Source: Acidimicrobiales bacterium (GTDB taxonomy: Bacteria > Actinomycetota > Acidimicrobiia > Acidimicrobiales > Aldehydirespiratoraceae). Taken from it: a stretch of DNA of 64,000 nucleotides. Positions 33,337 to 41,656 of the stretch are shown here, piece by piece. Where the stretch lies: NCBI GenBank assembly GCA_041394245.1, contig JAWKIR010000004.1, forward strand, positions 1 to 64,000. The letters are read 5' to 3'. The notes beneath the pieces are model-generated. The model was not told the origin of the DNA and did not search any database. It saw only the letters and a list, made by a program, of their open reading frames with translations. The position numbers and the translations under genes were made by a program. Every line of letters starts with the position of its first letter. Within the stretch, counting starts at the first letter, position 1.

Positions 33337-34014
33337 ATGGTTGAACAGGCGATGAACGAATCCGACGACCCCCTGAATCAGGTGATGGCGGGCATGGCCG
33401 CGGGCGATGCTGCGTTCCTGTTCGCCTTCGTCGACGAGTTCGGTCTCAAGGTGCGCTGGGTGGTGCGCTCCATCCTCGAGGGGATGGGTCGCCACGACGT
33501 CGTGCGCAATGCCGATGAGCTCGATGGGCTCACGCTCGACGCGTGCGACGTGATCTTCCGTCGGGCCGGTGGGTGGAAGCCCGGCGGCGCGGCGCCGTGG
33601 AACTGGGCGTTCAAGGCGATCCGGGCCGACGTGGCTCGCTCGATCGGTCATCGGGTCGTGGAGCTCGGCACCGACGACGATCGCGACGGCGAAGTGGAAT
33701 CCCACGGCGACGTGGTGTTCGACTCCGCCGTCGACGATCTGGCGGTGCTGATCGGGCGACATCCACGGGTCGGGGTGCTCGACCGGGCGATCCGCTCGGT
33801 CGGTTCCGAACGCGATCAACTCGTGTACTGGGAGTACCGGATCCAGCAGGGTATGGGCGATCCGTCGCCGGCTCATACGGTGGGCGCGAGGTTCGGGCTG
33901 AAGCCCGACAACGTGCGCCAGCTGTGTCGGCGCCACGGCAAGAAGGTGTGGTCCCTCGTCGAAACCGATCCCGACTTCGCCGAGCTCCGCGATCATGGAT
34001 GGTTCGCCGCATGA
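33337..34014 (+). CDS. Sigma-70-like (divergent ECF-type) regulatory protein
   Basis: A 225-residue protein laid out like an extracytoplasmic-function sigma factor. Residues 10-105 are a helical region-2-like part (MAGMAAGDAAFLFAFVDEFGLKVRWVV, then LDACDVIFRRAGGW and WNWAFKAIRADVARSI). The C-terminal part has a helix-turn-helix resembling region 4 (HTVGARFGLKPDNVRQLCRRHGKKV). The usual DxxQE core motif is degenerate, so it may not bind RNA polymerase in the standard way. A GAGGAG ribosome site precedes the ATG. The next gene overlaps its stop by 4 bases. Two palindromes lie upstream and may mediate autoregulation. Moderate confidence. Confidence 0.5.
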   Translation: MVEQAMNESDDPLNQVMAGMAAGDAAFLFAFVDEFGLKVRWVVRSILEGMGRHDVVRNADELDGLTLDACDVIFRRAGGWKPGGAAPWNWAFKAIRADVARSIGHRVVELGTDDDRDGEVESHGDVVFDSAVDDLAVLIGRHPRVGVLDRAIRSVGSERDQLVYWEYRIQQGMGDPSPAHTVGARFGLKPDNVRQLCRRHGKKVWSLVETDPDFAELRDHGWFAA

Positions 34015-34328
34015 GCGGCATCGATCCGACCGTCGTCATCGAACGCATGGCCCGGCGGCTCAGAGCCGACCGTGCGCCGCATCCGGTTGCCGGTGCGGTC
34101 GCGCTCGCGGCTCGGGGACACACCTGCCTGACGCTGCACGAGTTCGCCGCTGTGGTGGATCTGCCGGCGGCGACGGTCAGATCGGCCGAGCTCGGCTGTG
34201 TCGCGTTCGGCGAACTCCCATCGGCGATCGGTGCGCAGGCGGGGGAGACGGGTGCCGACCTTCTCTCCCTCGCCGATCTCGAAGTCGAATGGCGCAGCGG
34301 CCCACCGGCCAGCGCGGCCGCCCCGTGA
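34011..34328 (+). CDS. Small putative DNA-binding protein coupled to the sigma-like gene
   Basis: A 105-residue protein, MSGIDPTVVIERMARRLRADRAP onward. The middle (HEFAAVVDLPAATVRSAELGCVAFGELP) reads as a helix-turn-helix of the MerR or excisionase kind. The C-terminal 20 residues are acidic and then Ala/Pro-rich. It begins with ATGA overlapping the stop of the sigma-like gene, so the two are translationally coupled and likely partners (for example regulator and co-regulator). No family is recognised with certainty. Confidence 0.5.
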   Translation: MSGIDPTVVIERMARRLRADRAPHPVAGAVALAARGHTCLTLHEFAAVVDLPAATVRSAELGCVAFGELPSAIGAQAGETGADLLSLADLEVEWRSGPPASAAAP

Positions 34329-34401
34329 CCGAGCTTTTGGGCTGTCCAGCGGCGCCTGAGCTGCGTGCGGCGGCCGCGGCTGGACGCCGCAGAGGTCGCG
34401 A

Positions 34402-35217
34402 TCAGAGTGTCATCGAACCCGATGGCGAGTTGATTCTGGCCCGCAAGGGAGCGATGTCGATCCTGAGGTTGCCGCGATCGGCGGCACTCTTGGGCTGAGA
34501 CTCGGACAAGTGTGTGGCCAGCACTTCCCTGACTCCGGGATCGCCCCGCTCGATGTGATCGGCGATCGAGCGATGGAACGAGAGGGCGTCTCGGCGCTCG
34601 GCCATAGTCGGATGGTTGCCCGCGTGGACGACCTCGGACACCCAGCGATGCTCGTGTGCAGACCACAGGCGCTCGAGAGCTCCGGTGACGAGGCTCAACG
34701 CGCCGTTGCCACAGTTGGCCACGAGCGCCTCGTGGAACTCGCGTGACAGCGCAACCGCCGAGATCGCGTCGTCGAGCTGTTCCTCCATGCCATCGTTCAA
34801 TCTCGTGAGCAGGGGAACGACGGCTTCCGCTCGGTCTTCGCGCAGGGCGCAGAACACTGCACACTCGGGTTCGAGGACTCGGATCGCATCGCCCACCTCG
34901 CCGAGGGTGACACTGTCGGCGGTGAGGACGAGGCCCAAGGTGTAGGCCGCCGACGCACTGGTCGGGAGGTGGATGTCCGATCCGCCGACATTGCCGCGAC
35001 GCACGGTGATGAGGCCCTCCGCCTCCAGAATCGCGAGGGCCTCGCGGATCGAAGCCTTTCCGACCCCGAAGCGGGCCCGCAGCTCGTCCTCCTTCGGGAG
35101 GTGGTCGCGCAACGAGCGGTCGAGGATGTCCTCGCGGATGGCGTCGGCGACCAGCTCAGAGGTCTTCATCGGTCGTACGCTGCGTTGTTCGGCCGCCGTC
35201 GACGGTTCGGAATTCAT
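34402..35217 (-). CDS. FadR-subfamily GntR transcriptional regulator
   Basis: A 271-residue regulator. The winged helix-turn-helix is at about residues 17-82 (SELVADAIREDILDRSLRDHLPKEDELRARFGVGKASIREALAILEAEGLITVRRG, a typical GntR block). The C-terminal all-helical FCD domain (about 95-245) has the metal/ligand residues in the pattern E..FHEALV....N and H..I.DHIERGD. Family members bind carboxylates or acyl-CoAs and leave a palindromic operator when bound. It is divergent from the ABC importer genes, and a palindrome close to ATCATTCGTATGAT lies in its own promoter and in those of the following gene groups. It is the likely master repressor of the 35-49.7 kb cluster. Confidence 0.88.
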   Translation of the reverse strand: MNSEPSTAAEQRSVRPMKTSELVADAIREDILDRSLRDHLPKEDELRARFGVGKASIREALAILEAEGLITVRRGNVGGSDIHLPTSASAAYTLGLVLTADSVTLGEVGDAIRVLEPECAVFCALREDRAEAVVPLLTRLNDGMEEQLDDAISAVALSREFHEALVANCGNGALSLVTGALERLWSAHEHRWVSEVVHAGNHPTMAERRDALSFHRSIADHIERGDPGVREVLATHLSESQPKSAADRGNLRIDIAPLRARINSPSGSMTL

Positions 35218-35274
35218 CTCGTTGGTTCCTCAAGCGGTGCTAGGGCCGACAATCGGCGATGTGCGGATCCCGCC

Positions 35275-35288
35275 ATCATTCGTACCAT
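35275..35288. promoter_or_regulatory. Operator copy of the cluster palindrome (regulator promoter)
   Basis: ATCATTCGTACCAT, 12 of 14 bases identical to the best copy at 43447 (ATCATTCGTATGAT). It is placed 58 bases upstream of the GntR start, where it would allow autoregulation. Confidence 0.55.
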
Positions 35289-35568
35289 ATGCACGTCGCG
35301 TCCTGACGGCCCGATCGTTGCTCGGCGCCGACGCGCCGAGGCGCATTCTCCGGTTCCGGGTGGTAGCGGTTGCTGCAAGGGCCAGGCGGCAAGGGTGCCA
35401 AGCGAGACCCGACCCGGTCCCTGCCGGTGCGCCCGACGGGTCCGAAGCCATGTCGGAGACACGGCGAGATGTGGCAAGGGACGCTGCGACGGACTCGGTC
35501 GATGCGATGAGGGGATCATCATCGGAGTCATGCTCGAGGGCATGAGTTGCGCTCCAGTCGACAGGCAT

Positions 35569-35593
35569 ATCATCAGTATGATACGAATCATAC
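35569..35593. promoter_or_regulatory. Double operator upstream of the importer genes
   Basis: Two overlapping palindromes: ATCATCAGTATGAT (35569-35582, 12/14 to the best copy) and GTATGATACGAATCATAC (35576-35593, perfect 7-base arms around ACGA). They share the ATGAT arm. They lie about 50 bases before the ATG of the binding-protein gene and include a TATGAT -10-like hexamer, so a bound repressor would block RNA polymerase. Confidence 0.65.
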
Positions 35594-35641
35594 GCCCACC
35601 GCACTGGTACGGGCCGTAGATCATCTCGTGAGGGGAAGTTG

Positions 35642-37309
35642 ATGAGGAACGTCCGATACTGGGTGTGCCTGTTGTTGGCGCTGATGCTGATTGCCGCATC
35701 GTGTGGTGACGACGACTCGGGCACCGCCGACGACATCGGCGGTGACAGTGGTGACAGCGGTGGCTCCGGCGACGCTGAAGACAGTGGGGACTCCGGCGAC
35801 GCCGGTGACGCGACCGAGTGCACGGCAGAGAACGTCGGCGGTGATTTGACCTTCGGAACTTTCGCCCCGACGGCGGGTCTCGATCCGGTCCAGATCACGG
35901 GCGGCGGCACGTCGGGCGAGATCGAGAGCGTGGCGGTGTTCGACACGCTCGTGCGCTACGACCAGGCGTTGAACGACTTCGTGCCCCACATGGCCGAGTC
36001 GGTCGAACCCAACGACGACTACTCCGAGTGGACGGTTGTGCTCCGTCCAGGTATCTCCTTCTCGAACGGCGATGCTCTCGACGCCACCGCGGTGAAGGCG
36101 AGTATCGAGCGACACACCGCCGAAGACAGCACCTCTCGGCTTCGCGGTCTCGTCGCCGGCAACGTGGTGGCCATCGAGATCGTCGACGATCTCACCCTCT
36201 CGTTCGAGCTCGCGGAGTCCTGGCCGAAGTTCCCGTACCTGCTGAGCCGCCCGCCCGGAATGATCACGAATGAAGCCGTCGTTGCCGATGTCGGCGCCGA
36301 GGCATTCCAGCTCGATCCGGCCGGCGGTGGTGCGGGTCCGTACACCGTCGCTCGTTTCGTGCCGAACGAGGAACTCGTTCTCGAGGCCCGGGCCGATTAC
36401 TGGGGTGGCCCGGTGTGCATCGAAACGCTTCGTTTCATCTGGGTGCCCGGGGGGCAGGGAACCTGGGAGGCTTTCCAGTCCGGTGAGATCCAGGCCGGGT
36501 TCCTTCGGGAGCCGGCCGCGAACGCCGACGCGATCGATGCCGGTGTCGACGTCTTCCGCTACCTCAAGAACGCAGGTGGCATCGTCGTTGCGAACAACGG
36601 TGCGAGAGGTTCGGACACGCCGACGTCGGACGTTCGGCTCCGCCGAGCGCTCCAGTTGGCGATCGATCCGGTGCTGTTCGACGATCGCGTGAATGATGGT
36701 GAGAGCCTCCCGACATCCGCGGTCGTCCACCCCGACAGCATCTTGTCGACGGGAGCCGAAGGCTTGCCCTACGATCCCGACGCTGCTGCGGCGCTGGTCG
36801 AGGAAGTGAAGGCCGAGGGCGAGTGGGACGGTTCCATCCGTCTGTACTGCCACAACGCTCCGAGTCGTGCCGACTGGCCAATCGCCATGGAGGCGCAGCT
36901 CGAAGCGGTCGGCTTCGACGTCGAGGTGAAGAACGACTGGGACATCCACTCGATGATCAAGGCGGTGCTCATCGATGGTGACTTCGACCTGGCGTGCTGG
37001 GGTTTCAACATCGAAGAGGAGATTCCCTACAACGCCATGCAGCTGAATTTCACGACGGACAATCCCTCGAACTTCATCGGCTACTCGAATGCCGAGATGG
37101 ATCAGGCGATCGCCGATCTGAAGGCTGCGGACTCGCTCGAAGCGGAACAGGCAGCGATCGCGGACATCCAGGAGGTCTGGAACGAGACCGTGCCCAGCCC
37201 GATCTACGAGGCGCTCGAGGAGATGATCATTGCCGACGATTCGGTCCGGGGTCTTCTCAGCGGTTCTGCAGCCAGCGTGGTGTTCAGCGACGCGTACCTC
37301 GTCGGCTGA
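35642..37309 (+). CDS. ABC importer solute-binding lipoprotein (SBP family 5, peptide/opine type)
   Basis: A 555-residue extracytoplasmic binding protein. The signal sequence and lipobox IAASC come first, with Cys at about residue 22 as the lipid anchor. A Gly/Asp/Ser-rich linker of about 40 residues follows. The SBP_bac_5 fold begins with GGDLTFGTFAPTAGLDPVQI and includes YDQALNDFVPHMAESVEPNDDYSEWTVVLRPGISFSNGDALDATAVKASIERH. The family takes up di- and oligopeptides, nickel, opines and other polar solutes. ATG 35642, 6 bases after AGGGG, is preferred to the TTG just upstream. A long hairpin separates it from the permease genes. Confidence 0.9.
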   Translation: MRNVRYWVCLLLALMLIAASCGDDDSGTADDIGGDSGDSGGSGDAEDSGDSGDAGDATECTAENVGGDLTFGTFAPTAGLDPVQITGGGTSGEIESVAVFDTLVRYDQALNDFVPHMAESVEPNDDYSEWTVVLRPGISFSNGDALDATAVKASIERHTAEDSTSRLRGLVAGNVVAIEIVDDLTLSFELAESWPKFPYLLSRPPGMITNEAVVADVGAEAFQLDPAGGGAGPYTVARFVPNEELVLEARADYWGGPVCIETLRFIWVPGGQGTWEAFQSGEIQAGFLREPAANADAIDAGVDVFRYLKNAGGIVVANNGARGSDTPTSDVRLRRALQLAIDPVLFDDRVNDGESLPTSAVVHPDSILSTGAEGLPYDPDAAAALVEEVKAEGEWDGSIRLYCHNAPSRADWPIAMEAQLEAVGFDVEVKNDWDIHSMIKAVLIDGDFDLACWGFNIEEEIPYNAMQLNFTTDNPSNFIGYSNAEMDQAIADLKAADSLEAEQAAIADIQEVWNETVPSPIYEALEEMIIADDSVRGLLSGSAASVVFSDAYLVG

Positions 37310-37351
37310 GACGGGGCGTCGGGCGATGTGCGCTGAGGTGCTCACGCCGAA

Positions 37352-37386
37352 CGGTCGGAGGACCCCTCGTGGGGGTCCTCCGACCG
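37352..37386 (+). terminator. Perfect 15-bp stem-loop between binding-protein and permease genes
   Basis: CGGTCGGAGGACCCC pairs with GGGGTCCTCCGACCG across a 5-base loop. No T tract follows. It stands 42 bases after the binding-protein stop and 7 bases before the permease ATG. Such hairpins in ABC operons act as partial terminators or as 3' mRNA stabilisers, giving more binding protein than permease. It may also cover the permease ribosome site. Confidence 0.65.
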
Positions 37387-37393
37387 GAGCGCC

Positions 37394-38371
37394 ATGACTG
37401 CGGGGCGGGTACGAGTATCGCTGGGCCGGGTCGCATCCCAGCTTTTGCGGTTGGTGGTCGTGTTGCTGATCGTTTCGATCGGCACGTTCGGGTTGGTCGA
37501 GTTGATCCCGGGCGATCCGGCGCAGAACTTTCTGGGGGAGACGTCGACGCCTGAGGAGTATGTGCGGATCCGGGGTGAGCTCGGGTTGGATCGGCCGGTG
37601 GTCACCCGTTATGTCGATTGGTTGGGTTCGGTGCTGACGGGTGATTTCGGCAAGACGCTTTCCCAGCCGGTGCAGCCGGTGAGTGATGTGATCACGGCGG
37701 CGTTGCCGGTCAGTTTGCAGTTGGCGGCGATGGCGATGGCGATCGCGTTGTTGATCTCGATTCCGGCGGCGATGTTGTCGGCGCAGAGGCCCGGTTCTCG
37801 GCTTGATCGGGTGATCGGGGTGGTCACGTTCAGTGCGGTGTCGATTCCGAGCTTTCTGGCGGCGTTTTTGTTGATTCTTTTCTTCGTGCGGACGTGGTCG
37901 TTCTTTCCTCGTGTCACGTGGGTTCGGCTCAGTGCGGACCCGCTCGACAATCTGCATCATGCGTTCCTTCCGGCGTTGTCGATGGCGATCGTGGAGATCG
38001 CGGTGTTCACGCGGCTCCTACGGAGCGATCTGATCTCGTCGTTGCAGGAGAGCTATGTCCTCGCGGCGCGGGCGCGCGGCATGGGGAAGTGGGAGATCAT
38101 GTTCAAAGAGGTTCTGCGGCCGTCGTCGTTCTCGCTGGTGACGCTGGCGGGTGTGAGCCTCGGCCGTCTGATCGGCAGCGCAGTGATCGTGGAGACGATC
38201 TTCGGCCTGCCGGGCCTCGGCCGGGCGATCGTGGGTGGTGCCGGGCAACGTAATTACACCCTGGTGCAGGGTGGGGTCCTGGTTCTGGCGTTCATCTATG
38301 TGCTGGTCAATGCTGCGGTCGATGTCGGCTACACGCGACTCGATCCCCGTCTACGGAGGCGTGCGACATGA
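37394..38371 (+). CDS. ABC importer permease, DppB/OppB type
   Basis: A 325-residue inner-membrane permease. The first helix is LLRLVVVLLIVSIGTFGLVELIPGDPA, typical of DppB with the following periplasmic loop (GETSTPEEYVRIRGELGLDRPVVTRYVDWLGSVLTGDFG). About six helices are present. The EAA loop that contacts the ATPase is ESYVLAARARGMGKWEIMFKEVLRPS near residue 220. Length is normal. There is no clear ribosome site in the 7 bases after the hairpin. The gene has more T-ending Leu/Val codons than surrounding genes. Confidence 0.9.
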   Translation: MTAGRVRVSLGRVASQLLRLVVVLLIVSIGTFGLVELIPGDPAQNFLGETSTPEEYVRIRGELGLDRPVVTRYVDWLGSVLTGDFGKTLSQPVQPVSDVITAALPVSLQLAAMAMAIALLISIPAAMLSAQRPGSRLDRVIGVVTFSAVSIPSFLAAFLLILFFVRTWSFFPRVTWVRLSADPLDNLHHAFLPALSMAIVEIAVFTRLLRSDLISSLQESYVLAARARGMGKWEIMFKEVLRPSSFSLVTLAGVSLGRLIGSAVIVETIFGLPGLGRAIVGGAGQRNYTLVQGGVLVLAFIYVLVNAAVDVGYTRLDPRLRRRAT

Positions 38372-39435
38372 CCGACACCATGCCCGAGCCGACACTGGCC
38401 GACAACGCAGCCACCGGTGAGGACGAAGCAACGGCGTCCAGAACCCAGCTGGTCGGCGCCGGGCTCTTCGTGCTCGGTCTGGTGGTCGTGTGGGTCGGTC
38501 TCGATCTGATGTCGGGATTGTCGGCGTGGCCCCGGTCGATCGTGTCGGTGGTCGGGGTGACGGCGTTGTATCAGGGGTTCGATCAGTTTGTCCGGCTGCG
38601 CTACCCGAGTGTGGAGCCGGGCCTGGTCTTGGCGGTTGGCTGGCTCGTTCTCGTCGTGTTGGTGGCCGTTTTCGCTGGTGTTCTGCCGTTGGGTGAGCAT
38701 CAGAACGCGTCGGCGACGCTTCGGGTGCCGTCGTATGAACGCCCGGACCTGTTCAGTTCGCACCCGCTCGGGACGAATCAGCAGGGTCTCGACATGCTGG
38801 GCCGTCTTGTGCACGGGGCGCGGGTGTCGCTGGTGGTCGGGATCGGCGCGGTCGCGGTCGGCATGTTCATCGGTGGCATGGTCGGCCTGATCGCCGGTTT
38901 CTACCGGCGCGGTGTCGACACGATCGTCGGCATCATCACCGACGCGTTGTTGGCGTTCCCGCCGCTGGTCATGCTGGTGGCGTTGGCGTCGGTGCTCGAC
39001 CGGAACCTGCGCAACACGGTCATCGGTCTCGCAATTCTCGCGGTGCCGACCAACATCAGGCTCGCGCGGGCCAACACGATGCGGTTCACCGAGCTCGAAT
39101 TCGTCCAGGCCGCGCGGGGCATGGGGGCCAAGAACCGACGCATCATCCTGCGCGAGCTGCTGCCCAACATCGCGTTGCCGATGCTGTCCTACGCGTTCAT
39201 CATCGTCGCAGTGTTGATCGTCGCCGAAGCATCGATCAGCTTTCTCGGTCTCGGTATCCAGCAGCCCAAGCCGACCTGGGGCAACATGATCGCCGAAGGC
39301 GACGGCGGCGTCTTCGAAGACCACCCCCACATCGTTCTCGTGCCCGGCCTCACGATGTTCCTCACCGTGTTCGCGTTCAACCGGGTCGGGGAGTCCGCCC
39401 GCAACAGCCTCGGAGCCAGCGAGCTCAGCCTGTAA
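38368..39435 (+). CDS. ABC importer permease, DppC/OppC type
   Basis: A 355-residue permease, partner of the preceding one. An N-terminal extension of about 100 residues has three hydrophobic helices (VGAGLFVLGLVVVWVGLDLM and following), more than usual for DppC. The standard core then begins at SYERPDLFSSHPLGTNQQGLDMLGRLVHGARVSLVVGIGAV. The EAA loop is LEFVQAARGMGAKNRRIILRELLPN near residue 245. It overlaps the previous gene by 4 bases (ATGA). Its 3' end runs 11 bases into the convergent ATPase gene, so the two messages are antisense there. Confidence 0.9.
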   Translation: MTDTMPEPTLADNAATGEDEATASRTQLVGAGLFVLGLVVVWVGLDLMSGLSAWPRSIVSVVGVTALYQGFDQFVRLRYPSVEPGLVLAVGWLVLVVLVAVFAGVLPLGEHQNASATLRVPSYERPDLFSSHPLGTNQQGLDMLGRLVHGARVSLVVGIGAVAVGMFIGGMVGLIAGFYRRGVDTIVGIITDALLAFPPLVMLVALASVLDRNLRNTVIGLAILAVPTNIRLARANTMRFTELEFVQAARGMGAKNRRIILRELLPNIALPMLSYAFIIVAVLIVAEASISFLGLGIQQPKPTWGNMIAEGDGGVFEDHPHIVLVPGLTMFLTVFAFNRVGESARNSLGASELSL

Positions 39436-40450
39436 CCGAACCCGCTCCGCCGACCGCCACCGGAACCTCGGCCGGGTGATGGCACGCCACGAAACGGCCC
39501 CCGCCGAGCGCCCTGATCTCGGGCTCCTCACGGGCGCACAGATCGCTCGCTCGGTCGCAACGCGTGCGGAAGCGACAACCCGACGGCGGGTCGAGCGGGG
39601 ACGGCGGCTCCCCGACGATCGCAGTGTCCGGCAACAGCCGGGTCGGATCGGGTTGCGGGATCGAGTCGAGCAACACCCTCGTGTACGGATGCGCCGGCGA
39701 CTCGTAGAGCGCCTCGGAATCGGCGATCTCACAGATTTTGCCCAGATACATCACGATGATCCGGTCACTCACGTTCTTGACCACCGCGAGATCATGCGAG
39801 ATGAACAGCATCGTCAGCCCGTAGCGGGCCTTCATGTCCTGCAGCAGATTCAGGATCTGAGCCTGCACCGAGACATCGAGCGCCGACACCGGCTCATCAC
39901 ACACCAGCACCGCCGGGTCGAGCATCAACGCCCGGGCGATGTTGATCCGCTGGCACTGACCACCGGAGAACTCGCCCGGCATGCGATCACCCACCACATC
40001 GGGATCGAGACCCACGTCGAGCAGGATCTTGTCGATCCGCTCCTCGGTGGAACGGGCCGGATCGGCACCCCAGATATCGATCGCCTCGGCAACGATGTCG
40101 CGCACCTTGCGGCGCGGATTCAGCGCCGCGATCGCGTCCTGGAAGATCATCTGGAGCCGGGTCCGGTGGCGACGCATCTCCTCGCCATGCAACGTCGTCA
40201 GTTCCTGCCCCTCCAGCTTCACCGACCCACTCGTCGCCGGCTGCAACTGCACCACCGCACGACCAGTGGTCGACTTCCCACAACCCGACTCACCAACGAG
40301 CCCGAGCGTCTCACCGCGAAGAACGTCGAAGCTGACCCCCGACACCGCGTGGACCTTCTGGCCACCGGCGGCCGGATACTCCACGACCAGATCCTCGACC
40401 GAGAGGACGACATCGCCATCGCGAAGATGCGCCGTACCCGTACCCGCCAT
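39425..40450 (-). CDS. ABC importer ATP-binding protein, OppF/DppF type
   Basis: A 341-residue ATPase: Walker A GLVGESGCGKSTTGRAV near residue 53, Q-loop MIFQDAIAALNPRRKV, ABC signature GEFSGGQCQRINIARAL near 158, Walker B AVLVCDEPVSALDVS, and the C-terminal oligopeptide-type extension with SGCRFRTRCDRASDLC, whose Cys residues may bind an Fe-S cluster as in OppD/OppF. The ATG overlaps the stop of the OppD-type gene by 1 base. The gene points toward the permease genes instead of following them. Confidence 0.9.
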   Translation of the reverse strand: MAGTGTAHLRDGDVVLSVEDLVVEYPAAGGQKVHAVSGVSFDVLRGETLGLVGESGCGKSTTGRAVVQLQPATSGSVKLEGQELTTLHGEEMRRHRTRLQMIFQDAIAALNPRRKVRDIVAEAIDIWGADPARSTEERIDKILLDVGLDPDVVGDRMPGEFSGGQCQRINIARALMLDPAVLVCDEPVSALDVSVQAQILNLLQDMKARYGLTMLFISHDLAVVKNVSDRIIVMYLGKICEIADSEALYESPAHPYTRVLLDSIPQPDPTRLLPDTAIVGEPPSPLDPPSGCRFRTRCDRASDLCAREEPEIRALGGGRFVACHHPAEVPVAVGGAGSVTG

Positions 40451-41520
40451 CAGACCGGAACCTCCACGTCCACACGCAACCCCGCAGCGGTCACCCCCGC
40501 ACGACGATTGATCTCCAACGCCTCTTCACCCGCCTCGGTACCGATCGGGAAGTGACACCGATGCCAATGATCTCCATCGACCGCAACCGGCGCCGGTTCC
40601 GTCTCGAGACACTCAGGCTGCGCAAGACGACACCGCGGCGCATACCGACACCCCGCCGGCGGCGCCGCCAGATCCGGTGGCCGTCCACCAATCGCCTGCA
40701 ACCGTTTGCCCGGCGGATCCTCGATCCTCGGGATCGACCTCATCAGATCCACCGTGTACGGGTGCCGGGTCTCCGCGAACAACGCACCAGTCGGCGCCGA
40801 CTCCACCACCCGCCCCGCATACATCACCAAAATCCGATCCGTCCGCCCGGCGACGACACCGAGATCATGCGTGATCAAAATCACCGACATGTGATGACTC
40901 TGCTGCAACGACTCCAGCAGATCGAGAATCTGCTTCTGAACCGTCACATCCAACGCAGTCGTCGGCTCATCCGCAATCAACAACGCCGGATCACAACTCA
41001 ACGCAATCGCAATCATCACCCGCTGACGCATCCCACCCGACAACTCATGGGGATACTGACGAAGCCGCTTGGTCGGCTCAGGAATCCCGACCTGCCCCAA
41101 CAACTCCACCGCCCGCGCCGTCGCATCCGCACGACTCCCCCCGAGATGACGTCGGATGTTCTCGACCAACACCCGCCCGATCCGGCGAACCGGATTCAAC
41201 GACGTCATCGGATCCTGGAACACCATCGAGATCTGATCACCCCAGTAATGCTTGCGCTCCGACGAAGTGATCGCCGAGAGGTCCACGCCATCGAACACGA
41301 TCTGCTGCCCGGACCCGGTCACCGCCGAGGACGGCAACAAATCCATCAACGAACGAACCAACACCGACTTCCCCGAACCCGACTCACCCACGATCCCGAT
41401 CGTCTCCGCCCGCCGCAACGAGAACGAAACATCATCCACCGCCACCAACGGCCCACGAGGCGTCGAAAACGTCGTCCGCAGCGACCGCACGTCCAACAGC
41501 ACGTCGTTCTCAGCCGCCAT
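40450..41520 (-). CDS. ABC importer ATP-binding protein, OppD/DppD type
   Basis: A 356-residue ATPase: Walker A GIVGESGSGKSVLVRSL near residue 44, Q-loop MVFQDPMTSLNPVRRI, signature HELSGGMRQRVMIAIAL near 157, Walker B ALLIADEPTTALDVT, H-loop ILITHDLG, and the C-terminal AGCRYAPRCRLAQPEC extension. GGGGGCGATTG precedes ATG 41520. It pairs with the OppF-type protein to form the heterodimeric motor. It is divergent from the CoA ligase gene across a 136-base AT-rich promoter region, so the ATPases are transcribed with different timing from the binding protein and permeases. Confidence 0.9.
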   Translation of the reverse strand: MAAENDVLLDVRSLRTTFSTPRGPLVAVDDVSFSLRRAETIGIVGESGSGKSVLVRSLMDLLPSSAVTGSGQQIVFDGVDLSAITSSERKHYWGDQISMVFQDPMTSLNPVRRIGRVLVENIRRHLGGSRADATARAVELLGQVGIPEPTKRLRQYPHELSGGMRQRVMIAIALSCDPALLIADEPTTALDVTVQKQILDLLESLQQSHHMSVILITHDLGVVAGRTDRILVMYAGRVVESAPTGALFAETRHPYTVDLMRSIPRIEDPPGKRLQAIGGRPPDLAAPPAGCRYAPRCRLAQPECLETEPAPVAVDGDHWHRCHFPIGTEAGEEALEINRRAGVTAAGLRVDVEVPV

Positions 41521-41656
41521 CAATCGCCCCCTGTGTAAGTATCGTAAAATATGTATAATAGTCGGGTTGGCGTCAGCGCACCCCTTCCGTCGGGATTGCG
41601 AACGCGGCGCCTTGCTGTCGTATGGTCCGCCGTCCGTCTGACTCGAGGGGGTCATC
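41521..41656. promoter_or_regulatory. Divergent promoter region, ATPases / CoA ligase
   Basis: 136 bases with an unusual AT-rich core (41536-41560) containing TATAAT (41554-41559) on the plus strand. A degenerate operator-like stretch (41613-41626, 9 of 14 bases of the cluster palindrome, keeping TCGTATG) lies about 30 bases before the ligase GTG. The match is weaker than at the other promoters. Confidence 0.4.

Larger units (their letters stand above)
35218..35641. promoter_or_regulatory. 424-base divergent control region between GntR and importer genes
   Basis: A non-coding stretch, more AT-rich than its surroundings near both ends. It holds one operator copy 58 bases from the regulator start (35275) and two overlapping copies 50-73 bases before the importer's binding-protein gene (35569-35593). 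An AGGGG ribosome site for the latter is at 35631. The central about 250 bases show no convincing small gene or hairpin. Confidence 0.6.

Noticed and set aside
35621..37960. A 779-codon minus-strand frame opposite the importer binding-protein and permease genes
   Set aside because: Shadow frame. The plus strand encodes an SBP family 5 lipoprotein with signal and lipobox and a DppB permease.
41536..41550. A further operator copy in the AT-rich core of the ligase 1 promoter
   Set aside because: Only 8 of 14 bases agree with the core and the arms do not pair. It is better explained as promoter -10/-35 sequence.
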